Assembly: GCA_002413745.1 (NCBI GenBank)
Contig: DHXP01000078.1
Location: 1-64,000, forward strand
DNA from: Flavobacterium sp. UBA5153
Lineage (GTDB): Bacteria; Bacteroidota; Bacteroidia; Flavobacteriales; Flavobacteriaceae
Direction of reading: 5' to 3'
DNA length: 64,000 bases
Under the pieces are notes generated by a model. That model was not told where the DNA came from and did no database searches. It worked only from the letters and a program-made list of their open reading frames with translations. Within the stretch, counting starts at the first letter, position 1; every line of letters begins with the position of its first letter. This document shows, one piece after another, positions 35,312-43,844 of the stretch. The position numbers and the translations under genes are program-made.

Positions 35312-35937
35312 ACTATTTCCAAAGTTTTGGCTTTGTTTACCAAATCCACCAAATTGGTAACGTTCAGTTTTTGCAACAATCTTAATTTGTAGGTACTAAT
35401 GGTTTTTTCATTAAGGCCAAGGATTTTAGAGATCTCGTTGTTCTTTTTCCCATCACTTAAATAGCGCAAAACTTCCACTTCGCGATTGGAAAGCTTTCTG
35501 TACAAACGCTCGCTCTTGTTTTGTTTTGCGATCAAGGCAAGGTTTTTCTTGACGGTCTCATTTAGGATTATCTTTCCTTGATGTACTTTTACTATTGCCT
35601 GGCCCAGGGTTTCCAGTTTTTCTTTTTTGGAAATAAATCCAGAAACACCCGCCTTTATGGCATTTGGAGCATAAATTTGTTCTGAAAGGTCGCTAAATAT
35701 AATGATTTTAGTTTTTGGAAAATTTTTCAAAATAGATTTAACTTCAAAAATACTGGAAAGACCTTCCAATTCTAGGTCTAAGATTAAAACATCAATCTCC
35801 TTGGTAAGAAGTATGTCCCTTACCATCATAAGATTCCCAACGTTGGCAACAATCGAAATATCGTCGTGGTCTTTAAAGTAAGATTTTACTCCAAAATGCA
35901 CAACGGGAGAATTATCTGCTAAACATACTTTTATCAT
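35308..35937 (-). CDS. NarL/FixJ-family response regulator
   Basis: The 209-residue regulator has an N-terminal receiver (residues 1-120, phospho-acceptor in VLILDLELEG, about Asp 52; switch Lys in GFISKKEKLE) and a C-terminal LuxR-type HTH (LSNREVEVLRYLSDGKKNNE, then KTISTYKLRLLQKL). It binds DNA as a phosphorylated dimer. No histidine kinase gene is adjacent, so the cognate kinase lies elsewhere. It is transcribed in the same direction as, and about 75 bases after, nadE. It converges on dnaG with a four-base overlap and no terminator between them. Confidence 0.92.
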   Translation of the reverse strand: MIKVCLADNSPVVHFGVKSYFKDHDDISIVANVGNLMMVRDILLTKEIDVLILDLELEGLSSIFEVKSILKNFPKTKIIIFSDLSEQIYAPNAIKAGVSGFISKKEKLETLGQAIVKVHQGKIILNETVKKNLALIAKQNKSERLYRKLSNREVEVLRYLSDGKKNNEISKILGLNEKTISTYKLRLLQKLNVTNLVDLVNKAKTLEIV

Positions 35938-36013
35938 GATATTTAATTTTTAGAATTTGTACTCATCGAAATGTAAAGTTAGTAAATAAAATATGTAAAT
36001 TACTAGAAAAATA

Positions 36014-36820
36014 CTACTTTAATTCATTTGAAATGAAACAAACCGGTATTTCTTTCATTTTATGTTGATTAATGGTGTTTAATCTCTTATAAATTTCGAA
36101 AATAGTTTTTTCTCTTCCCGAGAAATCTGACGGAATTTTTCCTTTTTCATCTTCAAGCATAGCCCATTCCAGCTCGTCATAATTGGCGCCTAACTGATCT
36201 TCGTCTGTTCTTTCGTCTCCAAACAATCCATCCGTAGGGGAAGCCTCTAAAACTGAAACGGGAATTTTTAAAAATTTACCCAAAACATAGACTTCCGATT
36301 TCATTAAATCAGCTATCGGGCTTAAATCCACGCCCCCATCTCCATATTTAGTGTAAAAACCAACGCCAAAATCTTCTACTTTATTCCCTGTCCCGGCAAC
36401 TAACAATCCACGAATTCCGGCAAAATAGTATAAAGTTGTCATTCGTAAACGTGCACGGGTATTGGCTAAAGACAAATGGATTTTTTCGGGATCAGCATCA
36501 TTTGGCACTTCTTTTTTAAATGTTTCAAAAACCGAAGTCAAATCAGTCTCAACATTCGTCACGTTAGAAAAACGTTTTTTTAATTGTTCAATATGTTCCC
36601 GACCCCGACTTACGTGACTTGGAGCCTGATGAATAGGCATTTCGACACATAAAGTAGGTAAACCGGTTTGTGCACACAATGTTGAAGTGACTGCCGAATC
36701 GACTCCGCCGGAAATCCCCACAACAAAACCATTAACTTTTGCGTTTTCAGCATACGATTTTAACCAATTTACAATATGAGTATTTACTTTTTCAACTTGA
36801 ATGGTGCTTTTTTTAGGCAT
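36014..36820 (-). CDS. nadE: NAD+ synthase
   Basis: About 268 residues from the ATG at 36820 (MPKKSTIQVEKVN); the longer open frame to 36862 is less likely. The ammonia-dependent form, without a glutaminase domain. The N-type ATP pyrophosphatase P-loop is VVGISGGVDSA (residues about 33-43), followed by FGVGFYTKYGDGGVDLSPIADLMKSEV and the loop ASPTDGLFGDERTDEDQLG. It amidates nicotinic acid adenine dinucleotide to NAD+. It is divergent from gldB with a 144-base gap. Confidence 0.94.
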   Translation of the reverse strand: MPKKSTIQVEKVNTHIVNWLKSYAENAKVNGFVVGISGGVDSAVTSTLCAQTGLPTLCVEMPIHQAPSHVSRGREHIEQLKKRFSNVTNVETDLTSVFETFKKEVPNDADPEKIHLSLANTRARLRMTTLYYFAGIRGLLVAGTGNKVEDFGVGFYTKYGDGGVDLSPIADLMKSEVYVLGKFLKIPVSVLEASPTDGLFGDERTDEDQLGANYDELEWAMLEDEKGKIPSDFSGREKTIFEIYKRLNTINQHKMKEIPVCFISNELK

Positions 36821-36964
36821 AATAGTTTGGTTTTTTAAAAAGTAGGAATTGTATATTTGCAAAAATAATAATTTTTTTGGAGCTATTTCCTACTCTGCGC
36901 AATATCTTTTTTTGAAAAAAAATAAAAAAAGAATGTTTCTTCGATTAGGGCTAAACAAAAACAA

Positions 36965-37933
36965 ATGACAAGAAGAATATTTTTAATAATTACGGCAACA
37001 ATCGCTTTGATTTCCTGTAACAAACAATCAAAAGTCGAAAAAGCGGTCGAAGAAATTCCGGTTGAACTCAAAGTAGAACGTTTTGACAAACTATTTTTTG
37101 AAACTCCACCAAAGGATTTGGGCAAACTAAAAGAAGAATTCCCATTTTTTTTTCTGCCACAAAATAATGACAATGTTTGGTTAAATAAAATGAAAGATCC
37201 ACTTTGGCGAGAATTGTATACCGAAGTTCAAAAAAAGTATTCGAATTTCGAACCTGTTCATAAAGAATTGGAAACTCTTTTTAAACATATAAAATATTAT
37301 TTTCCCGAAACCAAAACACCAAAAATCATCACCGTAATCTCTGAAATGGATTATAACAATAAAGTAATTTATGCCGATAGTTTAGTGATTATTTCACTTG
37401 AGTTGTATTTAGGCAAAGAACATAAGTTTTATCAATTTCCAAAATATTTGAAACAAAATTTCGAGGAAAAACAGATTATGCCGGATGTGGTTTCAAGTTT
37501 TTCGATAAAAAAAATAGCACCCGTCACAGATAAAAATTTATTGAGTCAAATGATATATTTTGGCAAACAATTATATCTAAAAGACCTTCTTTTGCCTGAT
37601 TATACTGATGCCGATAAAATGGGATACACCCCCGAACAAATTAAATGGTGCCAAGAAAACGAAAGCTATATGTGGCGCTATTTTCTAGAAAGAGAGATGT
37701 TGTATAGCGATGATCAAAAATTGAATAACCGATTCATTAATCCAGCGCCATTTTCTAAGTTTTATCTTGAAATTGATAATGAATCCCCAGGAAGGGTGGG
37801 AGCTTGGATAGGCTGGCAAATGGTGCGTTCCTATATGAAAAACAATGAAGTGCCGCTCCAAGATATGTTAAAAATGAATGCTAAAGAAATATTTGAAAAA
37901 TCTAAATATAAACCCAAAAAAAATGACGAATAA
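36965..37933 (+). CDS. gldB: Gliding motility lipoprotein GldB
   Basis: The 322-residue lipoprotein (signal ATIALISCNK, lipid Cys about residue 18) matches GldB of Bacteroidota gliding bacteria. Recognisable pieces are FDKLFFETPP, a predicted globular domain with YADSLVIISLELYLGKEHKF, and GRVGAWIGWQMVRSYM near the C terminus. It is required for gliding in F. johnsoniae, although its biochemical role is not defined; similar domains resemble zinc-peptidase-like folds. It overlaps gldC by 11 bases. This pair is a strong taxonomic marker for Flavobacteriia. Confidence 0.92.
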   Translation: MTRRIFLIITATIALISCNKQSKVEKAVEEIPVELKVERFDKLFFETPPKDLGKLKEEFPFFFLPQNNDNVWLNKMKDPLWRELYTEVQKKYSNFEPVHKELETLFKHIKYYFPETKTPKIITVISEMDYNNKVIYADSLVIISLELYLGKEHKFYQFPKYLKQNFEEKQIMPDVVSSFSIKKIAPVTDKNLLSQMIYFGKQLYLKDLLLPDYTDADKMGYTPEQIKWCQENESYMWRYFLEREMLYSDDQKLNNRFINPAPFSKFYLEIDNESPGRVGAWIGWQMVRSYMKNNEVPLQDMLKMNAKEIFEKSKYKPKKNDE

Positions 37934-38258
37934 CAACACTTCAGAAATTAAAATTCAAATCCAATTAGATGAAAATCGAATTCCCGAAAAATTAGTATGG
38001 TCTGCGGTTGAAGGAGGAGTATATGCGGAAGAAGCAAAAGCCTTTATGCTTTCCGTTTGGGACAGTAATGATAAAGCCACAAAATGTATTGAATTATGGA
38101 CAAAAGATATGCCGGTTGATGAAATGAAGATTTTCTTTCATCAAACCTTATTGTCAATGACAGAAACTTTCGAACGCGCTACCAGCGACGAAAAAATGGC
38201 CGCAACGATGAAAGATTTTTGCGATTATTTTGCCGAAAAACTGGAGTTGAAATTGTAG
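37923..38258 (+). CDS. gldC: Gliding motility protein GldC
   Basis: A 111-residue protein starting MTNNNTSEIKIQIQLDENRI. This ATG overlaps the end of gldB, and an earlier in-frame codon inside gldB is not needed. It has the GldC core (EKLVWSAVEGG, AKAFMLSVWDS, LWTKDMPVDEMKIFFHQTL). Without a signal peptide it is probably cytoplasmic. GldC improves gliding and is usually encoded directly after gldB. Confidence 0.92.
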   Translation: MTNNNTSEIKIQIQLDENRIPEKLVWSAVEGGVYAEEAKAFMLSVWDSNDKATKCIELWTKDMPVDEMKIFFHQTLLSMTETFERATSDEKMAATMKDFCDYFAEKLELKL

Positions 38259-38271
38259 ATTAATTTTATAA

Positions 38272-38307
38272 AAAATCCCAAAACTGAAATTTCAATTTTG
38301 GGATTTT
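38272..38307. terminator. Bidirectional terminator between gldC and engB
   Basis: AAAATCCCAAAA (38272-38283) pairs with TTTTGGGATTTT (38296-38307) around a short loop. A- and T-rich flanks on both sides let it serve gldC (plus) and engB (minus), which converge here. Confidence 0.85.
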
Positions 38308-38329
38308 ATCGTTTTGGAATAAATAAGTT

Positions 38330-38950
38330 TTAAAAGCCGGAATTATTCTTAAAAACTTCTTCGTTTACTTCGTCTATGTAATTTAGCAACTCTTCTTTTC
38401 CCGTGGATTCCGTCGCCGATGTCACAAAATAATGAGGCATTTCGGCCCAGTTGTTGGCAAACATTTTCTTTTTGTAAGCCGCAATATGGGAATCAACTTT
38501 TACTTTGCTAATCTTGTCAGCTTTGGTAAAAATAATACAAAAAGGAATTTCACTTTCGCCCATATAGGACATAAAATCGATATCTATTGTTTGTGCTTCA
38601 TGGCGAATGTCAATCAGGACAAAGGCGCAAACCAGTTGTTCTCTTTTTTCAAAATAATCGGTAATAAATTGCTGGAAAACTGATTTGGTTTTCTTCGATA
38701 CTTTCGCATAACCATAACCTGGTAAATCGACAAGGAACCAATTGTTGTTGATCTTGAAATGATTTATCAATTGCGTTTTTCCCGGCCTTCCTGAGGTTTT
38801 TGCCAAATTCTTGTGGTTGGTCAGCATATTGATCAGCGAGGACTTCCCGACATTTGACCTGCCTATAAAAGCATATTCCGGCAAAAAGTCTTTCGGACAT
38901 TTGTCAACATCAGAGTTGCTGATAATAAATTCGGCGGTATTAATTTTCAT
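38330..38950 (-). CDS. engB: Ribosome biogenesis GTPase EngB (YihA/YsxC)
   Basis: The 206-residue TRAFAC GTPase shows G1 GRSNVGKSSLIN (about residues 32-43), G2/G3 with PGKTQLINHF and LVDLPGYGYAKVSK, G4 FTKADK and G5 TSATESTGKEEL. It acts in late assembly of the 50S subunit. It begins at MKINTAEFIISNSDVDKCP and lies 30 bases after the alpha/beta hydrolase gene, probably in one transcript. Confidence 0.95.
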   Translation of the reverse strand: MKINTAEFIISNSDVDKCPKDFLPEYAFIGRSNVGKSSLINMLTNHKNLAKTSGRPGKTQLINHFKINNNWFLVDLPGYGYAKVSKKTKSVFQQFITDYFEKREQLVCAFVLIDIRHEAQTIDIDFMSYMGESEIPFCIIFTKADKISKVKVDSHIAAYKKKMFANNWAEMPHYFVTSATESTGKEELLNYIDEVNEEVFKNNSGF

Positions 38951-38980
38951 TTGATGTTTTATGAAATTCTTATATATGGC

Positions 38981-39754
38981 TTAGTGAGCGTTCAAATGGG
39001 TTTTTGTCAACCATTCTTCCAGCAAGCGATTAAACTCGTCTGGATGTTCCATCATGGCTGCATGGCCACATTTGTCAATCCAATACAAAGTTGAATTTGG
39101 TAATAATTTATGAAATTCTTCTGCCACATCCGGAGGGGTAACATTATCATTTTTTCCCCAAATAATGCAGGTTTGAACATGCATTTTCGGCAAGTCTTTT
39201 GCCATATTATGTCTAATGGCACTTTTGGCAATGGTCAATGTTTTTATCAATTTTATTCTGTCGTTTACTGATGCGTAAACCTCGTCAACAAGTTCCTTAG
39301 TGGCCATTTTTGGGTCGTAAAAGACAGCCTCGGCTTTTTTCTTGATGTATTCGTAGTCGCCTCTTTTAGGGTAACTATCGCCCATGGCACTTTCATAAAG
39401 TCCAGAACTTCCGGTGATTACAAGTCCTGCTACCTTTTCGGGATACATTTTGGTGTGATACAATGCAATATGTCCTCCAAGTGAATTTCCCAACAAAATA
39501 ACTCTGTCAAATCCTTTGAAAGTGATAAAATCCTTAACATACTTTGCAAAACTTTTTACATTGGTTTTCAAAATGTTTTGGGAATATATCGGTAGATCTG
39601 GTATGACTATTTTGTATCCCTTTTCAGAAAAATAACTGGCAACAGCATCAAAATTGCTTAACCCCCCCATTAAACCATGTAAAACAACAATTGGAGTTCC
39701 TTCTCCAGCTTCAAAATAGCTGTATCTGCCTTCTTTCTTATAGTATTTTTCCAT
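38981..39754 (-). CDS. Alpha/beta hydrolase
   Basis: A 257-residue alpha/beta-fold hydrolase. The oxyanion motif HGLMGGLSNF lies near residue 26, the nucleophile elbow is GNSLGG (about residues 89-94), the acidic residue sits in WGKNDNVTPP, and the catalytic His is in CGHAAMMEHP. No signal peptide, so cytoplasmic. The substrate is unknown; esterase or C-C hydrolase activity would fit. It precedes engB in a likely two-gene unit. Confidence 0.88.
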   Translation of the reverse strand: MEKYYKKEGRYSYFEAGEGTPIVVLHGLMGGLSNFDAVASYFSEKGYKIVIPDLPIYSQNILKTNVKSFAKYVKDFITFKGFDRVILLGNSLGGHIALYHTKMYPEKVAGLVITGSSGLYESAMGDSYPKRGDYEYIKKKAEAVFYDPKMATKELVDEVYASVNDRIKLIKTLTIAKSAIRHNMAKDLPKMHVQTCIIWGKNDNVTPPDVAEEFHKLLPNSTLYWIDKCGHAAMMEHPDEFNRLLEEWLTKTHLNAH

Positions 39755-40038
39755 ACGTTTTATCGCAAATTTTCAATTTTCACAAATATAGGATTTAATA
39801 GACAAAAAAGAATTATTGGAAACAATTTTTAAGGATATAATTTCTTTTTTTTTTAAAGTCTGAATAAGTAGAGTTGTCGTTCTATGTGTTTTCATTTTTA
39901 TTTCTTTTAAATGGGGTCTGAAAACTAAAGTTTCTCCACTTTAAATATTCGAATCTTTTCTGCAATTCAATGGTTCTTAACAAGGAGTTAAAAAACAGCT
40001 AACGTTCTGGTTGTCCATAAACTAAGGATTCTTCTTTG
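39755..40038. other. Gene-free region between the hydrolase gene and the mraZ operator
   Basis: This part of the 377-base divergent spacer contains no convincing ORF or RNA gene. It includes a run of ten T residues near 39848 and short A/T-rich tracts. The right part, described separately, carries the mraZ control region. Confidence 0.6.
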
Positions 40039-40089
40039 AAAGTGGTAAAACTTATCAACAAAGTGGGATATAGTGGTAAATTGTGGCGA
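40039..40089 (+). promoter_or_regulatory. Putative MraZ-binding operator: phased GTGG boxes
   Basis: AAAGTGG occurs at 40039 and 40060. From the latter, GTGG recurs at 40063, 40073 and 40083, exactly 10 bases apart, while the first box is 21 bases (two helical turns) earlier. MraZ proteins are known to bind direct repeats with about 10-bp period (TGGGN in E. coli; AAAGTG[T/G] in mollicutes) in front of their own operon. The last box sits just before the -7 element, which fits autorepression. Inference from pattern only. Confidence 0.65.
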
Positions 40090-40106
40090 TAATTTTCATA
40101 TTTTTG
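40081..40106 (+). promoter_or_regulatory. Promoter of the dcw operon
   Basis: TATTTTTG (40099-40106) is an exact TAnnTTTG -7 box. TTG (40081-40083) is a possible -33 element with a rather short 15-base spacer. Transcription would begin near 40113, 19 bases before the TTG start codon of mraZ. Confidence 0.55.
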
Positions 40107-40131
40107 CTCTACATCATTTAAAACTTTTTTC

Positions 40132-40605
40132 TTGAGTACAATTGTCGGAACATATGAATGTAAAGTCGATGCCAAAGGAAGGTTGCTGTTGCCTGCGCCT
40201 TTAAAAAAGCAATTGGCTTCGTCCCTTCAAAACGGTTTTGTTTTGAAGCGTTCTGTTTTTCAGTCTTGCTTAGAATTGTACCCAATGGAAGAATGGAATT
40301 TGATGATGCGAAAAATCAATAAGCTCAACAGATTTGTAAAGAAAAACAATGATTTTATCCGTCGGTTTACCGCAGGGGTAAAAGTAGTTGAAATCGATGC
40401 TTTAGGGCGATTATTGGTACCGAAAGATTTAGTGGTTTTTGCCGCTATTTCAAAAGATGTCGTGTTTTCTTCTGCAATTAATATTGTTGAGATTTGGGAT
40501 AAAGATTTATACGAAAAATCGATAAATGGAGAAGATGTGGATTTTGCGGATTTAGCCGAGGAAGTAATGGGAAATATAAATGACGACGACAATGGAATAT
40601 CATAA
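40132..40605 (+). CDS. mraZ: Division/cell wall cluster regulator MraZ
   Basis: The 157-residue protein has two SpoVT/AbrB-like half domains: GTYECKVDAKGRLLLPAPLK (about 5-24) and AGVKVVEIDALGRLLVPKDL (about 82-101). The start is TTG at 40132; no ATG lies at the conserved opening STIVGTYECKVDAKGR. MraZ forms a ring, binds tandem repeats ahead of the operon and modulates dcw transcription. It overlaps rsmH by 26 bases. Confidence 0.93.
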   Translation: MSTIVGTYECKVDAKGRLLLPAPLKKQLASSLQNGFVLKRSVFQSCLELYPMEEWNLMMRKINKLNRFVKKNNDFIRRFTAGVKVVEIDALGRLLVPKDLVVFAAISKDVVFSSAINIVEIWDKDLYEKSINGEDVDFADLAEEVMGNINDDDNGIS

Positions 40606-41488
40606 TCCGGTTTTGCTTCAGGCATCAGTAGATGGTTTAAACATAAAGCCCGATGGTGTTTATGTTGATGTAACTTTTGGAGGTGGTGGACATTCCAAAG
40701 GAATTTTAAGTAGGCTAGGGCCAAATGGAAAGCTGTTTGCTTTTGACCAAGATGAAGATGCTATTGCTAATGCTTTGCCAGATGAAAGATTTGTTCTTAT
40801 AAATGAAAATTTCAGGTTTATTAAACGTTTTTTGCGTTTTTATGGTGTGAAAAGTGTTGATGGAATTTTGGCCGATTTAGGAGTTTCATCCCATCAATTT
40901 GATGTTGCCGAAAGAGGTTTTTCCACCCGTTTTGATGCCGAATTAGATATGCGAATGAGTCAGAAAAATGATTTGAACGCTTACAGAGTGGTCAATGAAT
41001 ATGATGAATCCAACCTGAGAAGAGTGTTCTTGGATTATGGAGAATTGAAAAATGCGCCAGCCATTGCAAGGACGATTATTGAAGCCAGAGAAATAGAACC
41101 CATCAAAAACACCGAGCAATTAAAAACGGTTCTAAGTCGTTTTTTGCCGGCACATAAAAGCCATAAAATATTGGCTCAAATGTATCAGGCCATTCGAATT
41201 GAAGTCAATCAGGAAATGGATGTTCTGAAAGAATTTCTGGAACAATCATTGGAAATATTAAATCCAGGCGGAAGGTTAAGTGTGATTTCCTATCATTCAT
41301 TAGAAGACCGATTGGTGAAAAGATTTTTCAAAAACGGAATGTTCGAAGGGGAACCTGAACGTGATTTTTTCGGCAATTTTTCAGTTCCATTTAAAACCAT
41401 AGGGAAACTGATTGTGCCGGATAGTGCCGAAATAAAGATAAACAATAGGGCGCGAAGCGCAAAATTGAGGATTGCTGAAAAGATATAA
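40580..41488 (+). CDS. rsmH: 16S rRNA (cytosine1402-N4)-methyltransferase
   Basis: The 302-residue SAM-dependent enzyme (MraW). Motif I is VDVTFGGGGHSKGIL, followed by ILADLGVSSHQFD, RGFSTRFDAELDMRM, and the C-terminal NPGGRLSVISYHSLEDRLVK. It methylates C1402 in the 16S decoding centre. The ATG at 40580 is used; one at 40592 (MEYHNPVLL) is possible. It is the second gene of the dcw operon. Confidence 0.95.
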   Translation: MTTTMEYHNPVLLQASVDGLNIKPDGVYVDVTFGGGGHSKGILSRLGPNGKLFAFDQDEDAIANALPDERFVLINENFRFIKRFLRFYGVKSVDGILADLGVSSHQFDVAERGFSTRFDAELDMRMSQKNDLNAYRVVNEYDESNLRRVFLDYGELKNAPAIARTIIEAREIEPIKNTEQLKTVLSRFLPAHKSHKILAQMYQAIRIEVNQEMDVLKEFLEQSLEILNPGGRLSVISYHSLEDRLVKRFFKNGMFEGEPERDFFGNFSVPFKTIGKLIVPDSAEIKINNRARSAKLRIAEKI

Positions 41489-41499
41489 CTCAGAAAAAA

Positions 41500-41847
41500 A
41501 TGAAAAACGGAGTTTACGGCATATTGAAAGCGCGGTTTCTTATTGATGATGATGCCATAAAAAATTGGCGTTTCATCGTTTTTCTAATTATTCTGGCTAT
41601 TATCATGATTGCCAATACCCAACGATTTGAACAAAAAGTATTTAAAATTGCAGAATTGACAAATCAGGTGAAAGAATTGCGTTCGGAATTTGTTGATAGA
41701 CGTTCGGAATTAATGAAACTAAAAATGGAATCGACTGTTTCTGAGAAAATGGTAGAAAGACAAATTTTTCCATCAACAATCCCTCCCATTAAAATAGAAG
41801 TCAAAAAAACAGAAGAAAAAAGTTTTTTAAACAAAATATGGCAGTAG
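41500..41847 (+). CDS. ftsL: FtsL-like cell division protein
   Basis: The 115-residue bitopic protein has a cytosolic N terminus of about 27 residues, one TM (about 29-45, IVFLIILAIIMIAN) and a periplasmic coiled coil (IAELTNQVKELRSEFVDRRS). Sequence similarity within FtsL is always weak. Position between rsmH and ftsI, size and topology define it. It should join FtsQ and the septal synthase at the division site. It overlaps ftsI by 10 bases. Confidence 0.85.
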   Translation: MKNGVYGILKARFLIDDDAIKNWRFIVFLIILAIIMIANTQRFEQKVFKIAELTNQVKELRSEFVDRRSELMKLKMESTVSEKMVERQIFPSTIPPIKIEVKKTEEKSFLNKIWQ

Positions 41848-43844
41848 AAGATAAACATATATCCTACAGAATTTATCTGGTAGCTTTCGCCGTCTTTTTG
41901 ATGGCAATTGCCATTGCTGTGAAATTGACAAATATTCAGTGGGTCGAAGGGGATTATTATAGAAAATTAGCCAAAGAAAGAACTGTTAAAAATTTTATTA
42001 TTCCTGCCAATAAAGGAAATATTTATTCTGCCGACGGAAGTCTGTTGGCAACCTCAATTCCTAATTATGAAATACGGTTTGATGCTGTTGCCCCAAAATC
42101 CGAGGCATTCGAAAAAAGTGTAAAACCATTGTCTGATTCGCTGGCTGTGCTTTTGGGAAAATCAGCTAATTTTTTCGAAAATGAATTTCGAAAAGCCAGA
42201 GTAAATAAAAATAGGTATTATTTGGTGGCTCGTGACTTGAGTTATACTGAATATGTGAAAATAAAAGATTTCCCCCTGTTCAATTTAGGTACTTACAAAG
42301 GAGGAATTATTGTAGAACAAGAGACGGTAAGGAAACGCCCAATTGGAAAAATTGCAGAGCGCACCATTGGTTATGAAAGAAGAAATTCAGACGGGAGCTC
42401 TAATGGAAAAGGAATTGAATGGGCTTACAGGAAATATCTCAACGGGAAAGACGGCAAAATTTTAAAGCAAAAAATTTCAAAAGGGCAATGGAAACCCATT
42501 CGTGATGTTAATGAAGTTGACCCCCAAGATGGTTATGACGTGGTATCTACAATTGATGTTTTTATTCAAGATATCGCCCACCATGCCTTATTAAAACAAT
42601 TAGAAGATTATCAAGCCGATCACGGTTGTGTGGTGGTTATGGAAACTAATACAGGACAAATAAAAGCGATTTCAAATTTAGGGAAAGCAGAAGATGGCTC
42701 TTATTATGAAACCACAAATTATGCAGTTGCCGAAGCGCACGAACCGGGTTCGACTTACAAACTTGTTGATTTGATGAGCTTACTCGAAGATAAAAAAATT
42801 GACACAAGTGCTGTTTTTGATACTTATGGCGGAATTATTACTTATTCCGGAAAATCGGTAAGAGATTCCCATAGGGGAGGTTACGGAAAAATATCTTTGG
42901 CTCGTGGATTTGAGTTATCCTCAAACACGGTGATGGTGCAAGCGGTTTACAATAATTACAAAAACAATCCTTCACAATTCGTCAATCACATTAATAGTTA
43001 TGGATTGAATAAATGTTTGGGACTTTCAATCAAGGGAGAAGGAATCCCTTATGTTCCTCAGCCAAGTGATAAAAACTGGTCTAATCTTTCGCTTCCGTGG
43101 ATGGCTTTTGGTTATGGAGTTTCCATTACTCCCTTGCAAACATTGACCTTTTACAATGCGGTTGCCAATAACGGAGAAATGGTAAAGCCGCAATTTGTTT
43201 CAGAAATAAAAGAGTGGAATAGAACTATCAAAAAATTCGACAAAGAAGTTATAAATCCGAAAATATGTTCACATGAAACTATCTTGAAGTTGAAAGCAGT
43301 TCTATTGAATGTGGTCAAAAAAGGAACGGCTTCAAAATTGTATTCCAAAGATTTTTCGATGGCAGGAAAAACAGGAACGGCAGCAGTAAATTATGCTAAA
43401 GATGGAGGAGCAGAAAAATATTATGCTTCATCATTTGTTGGTTATTTTCCTGCCGAGAATCCAAAATATTCCTGTATAGTTGTGGTGCATAAGCCGAGTA
43501 CGGTACACAATAATTATTATGGTGCCGATGTGGCAGGGCCAGTTTTTAAGAAAATTGCACAAAAGATTTTTACCGATACACCGTCGACAAACGAGATTAA
43601 AAATATAAACAAAAAAATACAAAAACAGGAAAATGATTACGATGCTTATTTCGTGAAATCACAAAAGCAGCAAATTTCAATTGTTCCCGATGTAAAAGGG
43701 ATGTCAGGAATGGATGCTGTTGCTCTATTTGGAAATCTTGGAGTAAAAGTAAAAATAATTGGCATTGGAAAAGTAAAAAAACAATCCATACAGCCAGGAG
43801 AAAATTTATCTAAAAACACAATTATTACCTTAGAATTGTCATGA
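41838..43844 (+). CDS. ftsI: Septal peptidoglycan transpeptidase FtsI (PBP) with C-terminal PASTA domain
   Basis: The 668-residue class B PBP has one TM (about 10-32), a dimerisation domain (residues 55-230, with KGNIYSADGSLLATS) and a transpeptidase domain. The active Ser motif is EPGSTYKL (about 303), then SSNT (about 359) and KTGTA (about 511). A single PASTA domain closes the protein (VPDVKGMSGMDAVALFGNLG, about 614-668). PASTA on FtsI is usual in Bacteroidota. It cross-links septal peptidoglycan with FtsW. It overlaps murE by 4 bases. Confidence 0.95.
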   Translation: MAVEDKHISYRIYLVAFAVFLMAIAIAVKLTNIQWVEGDYYRKLAKERTVKNFIIPANKGNIYSADGSLLATSIPNYEIRFDAVAPKSEAFEKSVKPLSDSLAVLLGKSANFFENEFRKARVNKNRYYLVARDLSYTEYVKIKDFPLFNLGTYKGGIIVEQETVRKRPIGKIAERTIGYERRNSDGSSNGKGIEWAYRKYLNGKDGKILKQKISKGQWKPIRDVNEVDPQDGYDVVSTIDVFIQDIAHHALLKQLEDYQADHGCVVVMETNTGQIKAISNLGKAEDGSYYETTNYAVAEAHEPGSTYKLVDLMSLLEDKKIDTSAVFDTYGGIITYSGKSVRDSHRGGYGKISLARGFELSSNTVMVQAVYNNYKNNPSQFVNHINSYGLNKCLGLSIKGEGIPYVPQPSDKNWSNLSLPWMAFGYGVSITPLQTLTFYNAVANNGEMVKPQFVSEIKEWNRTIKKFDKEVINPKICSHETILKLKAVLLNVVKKGTASKLYSKDFSMAGKTGTAAVNYAKDGGAEKYYASSFVGYFPAENPKYSCIVVVHKPSTVHNNYYGADVAGPVFKKIAQKIFTDTPSTNEIKNINKKIQKQENDYDAYFVKSQKQQISIVPDVKGMSGMDAVALFGNLGVKVKIIGIGKVKKQSIQPGENLSKNTIITLELS

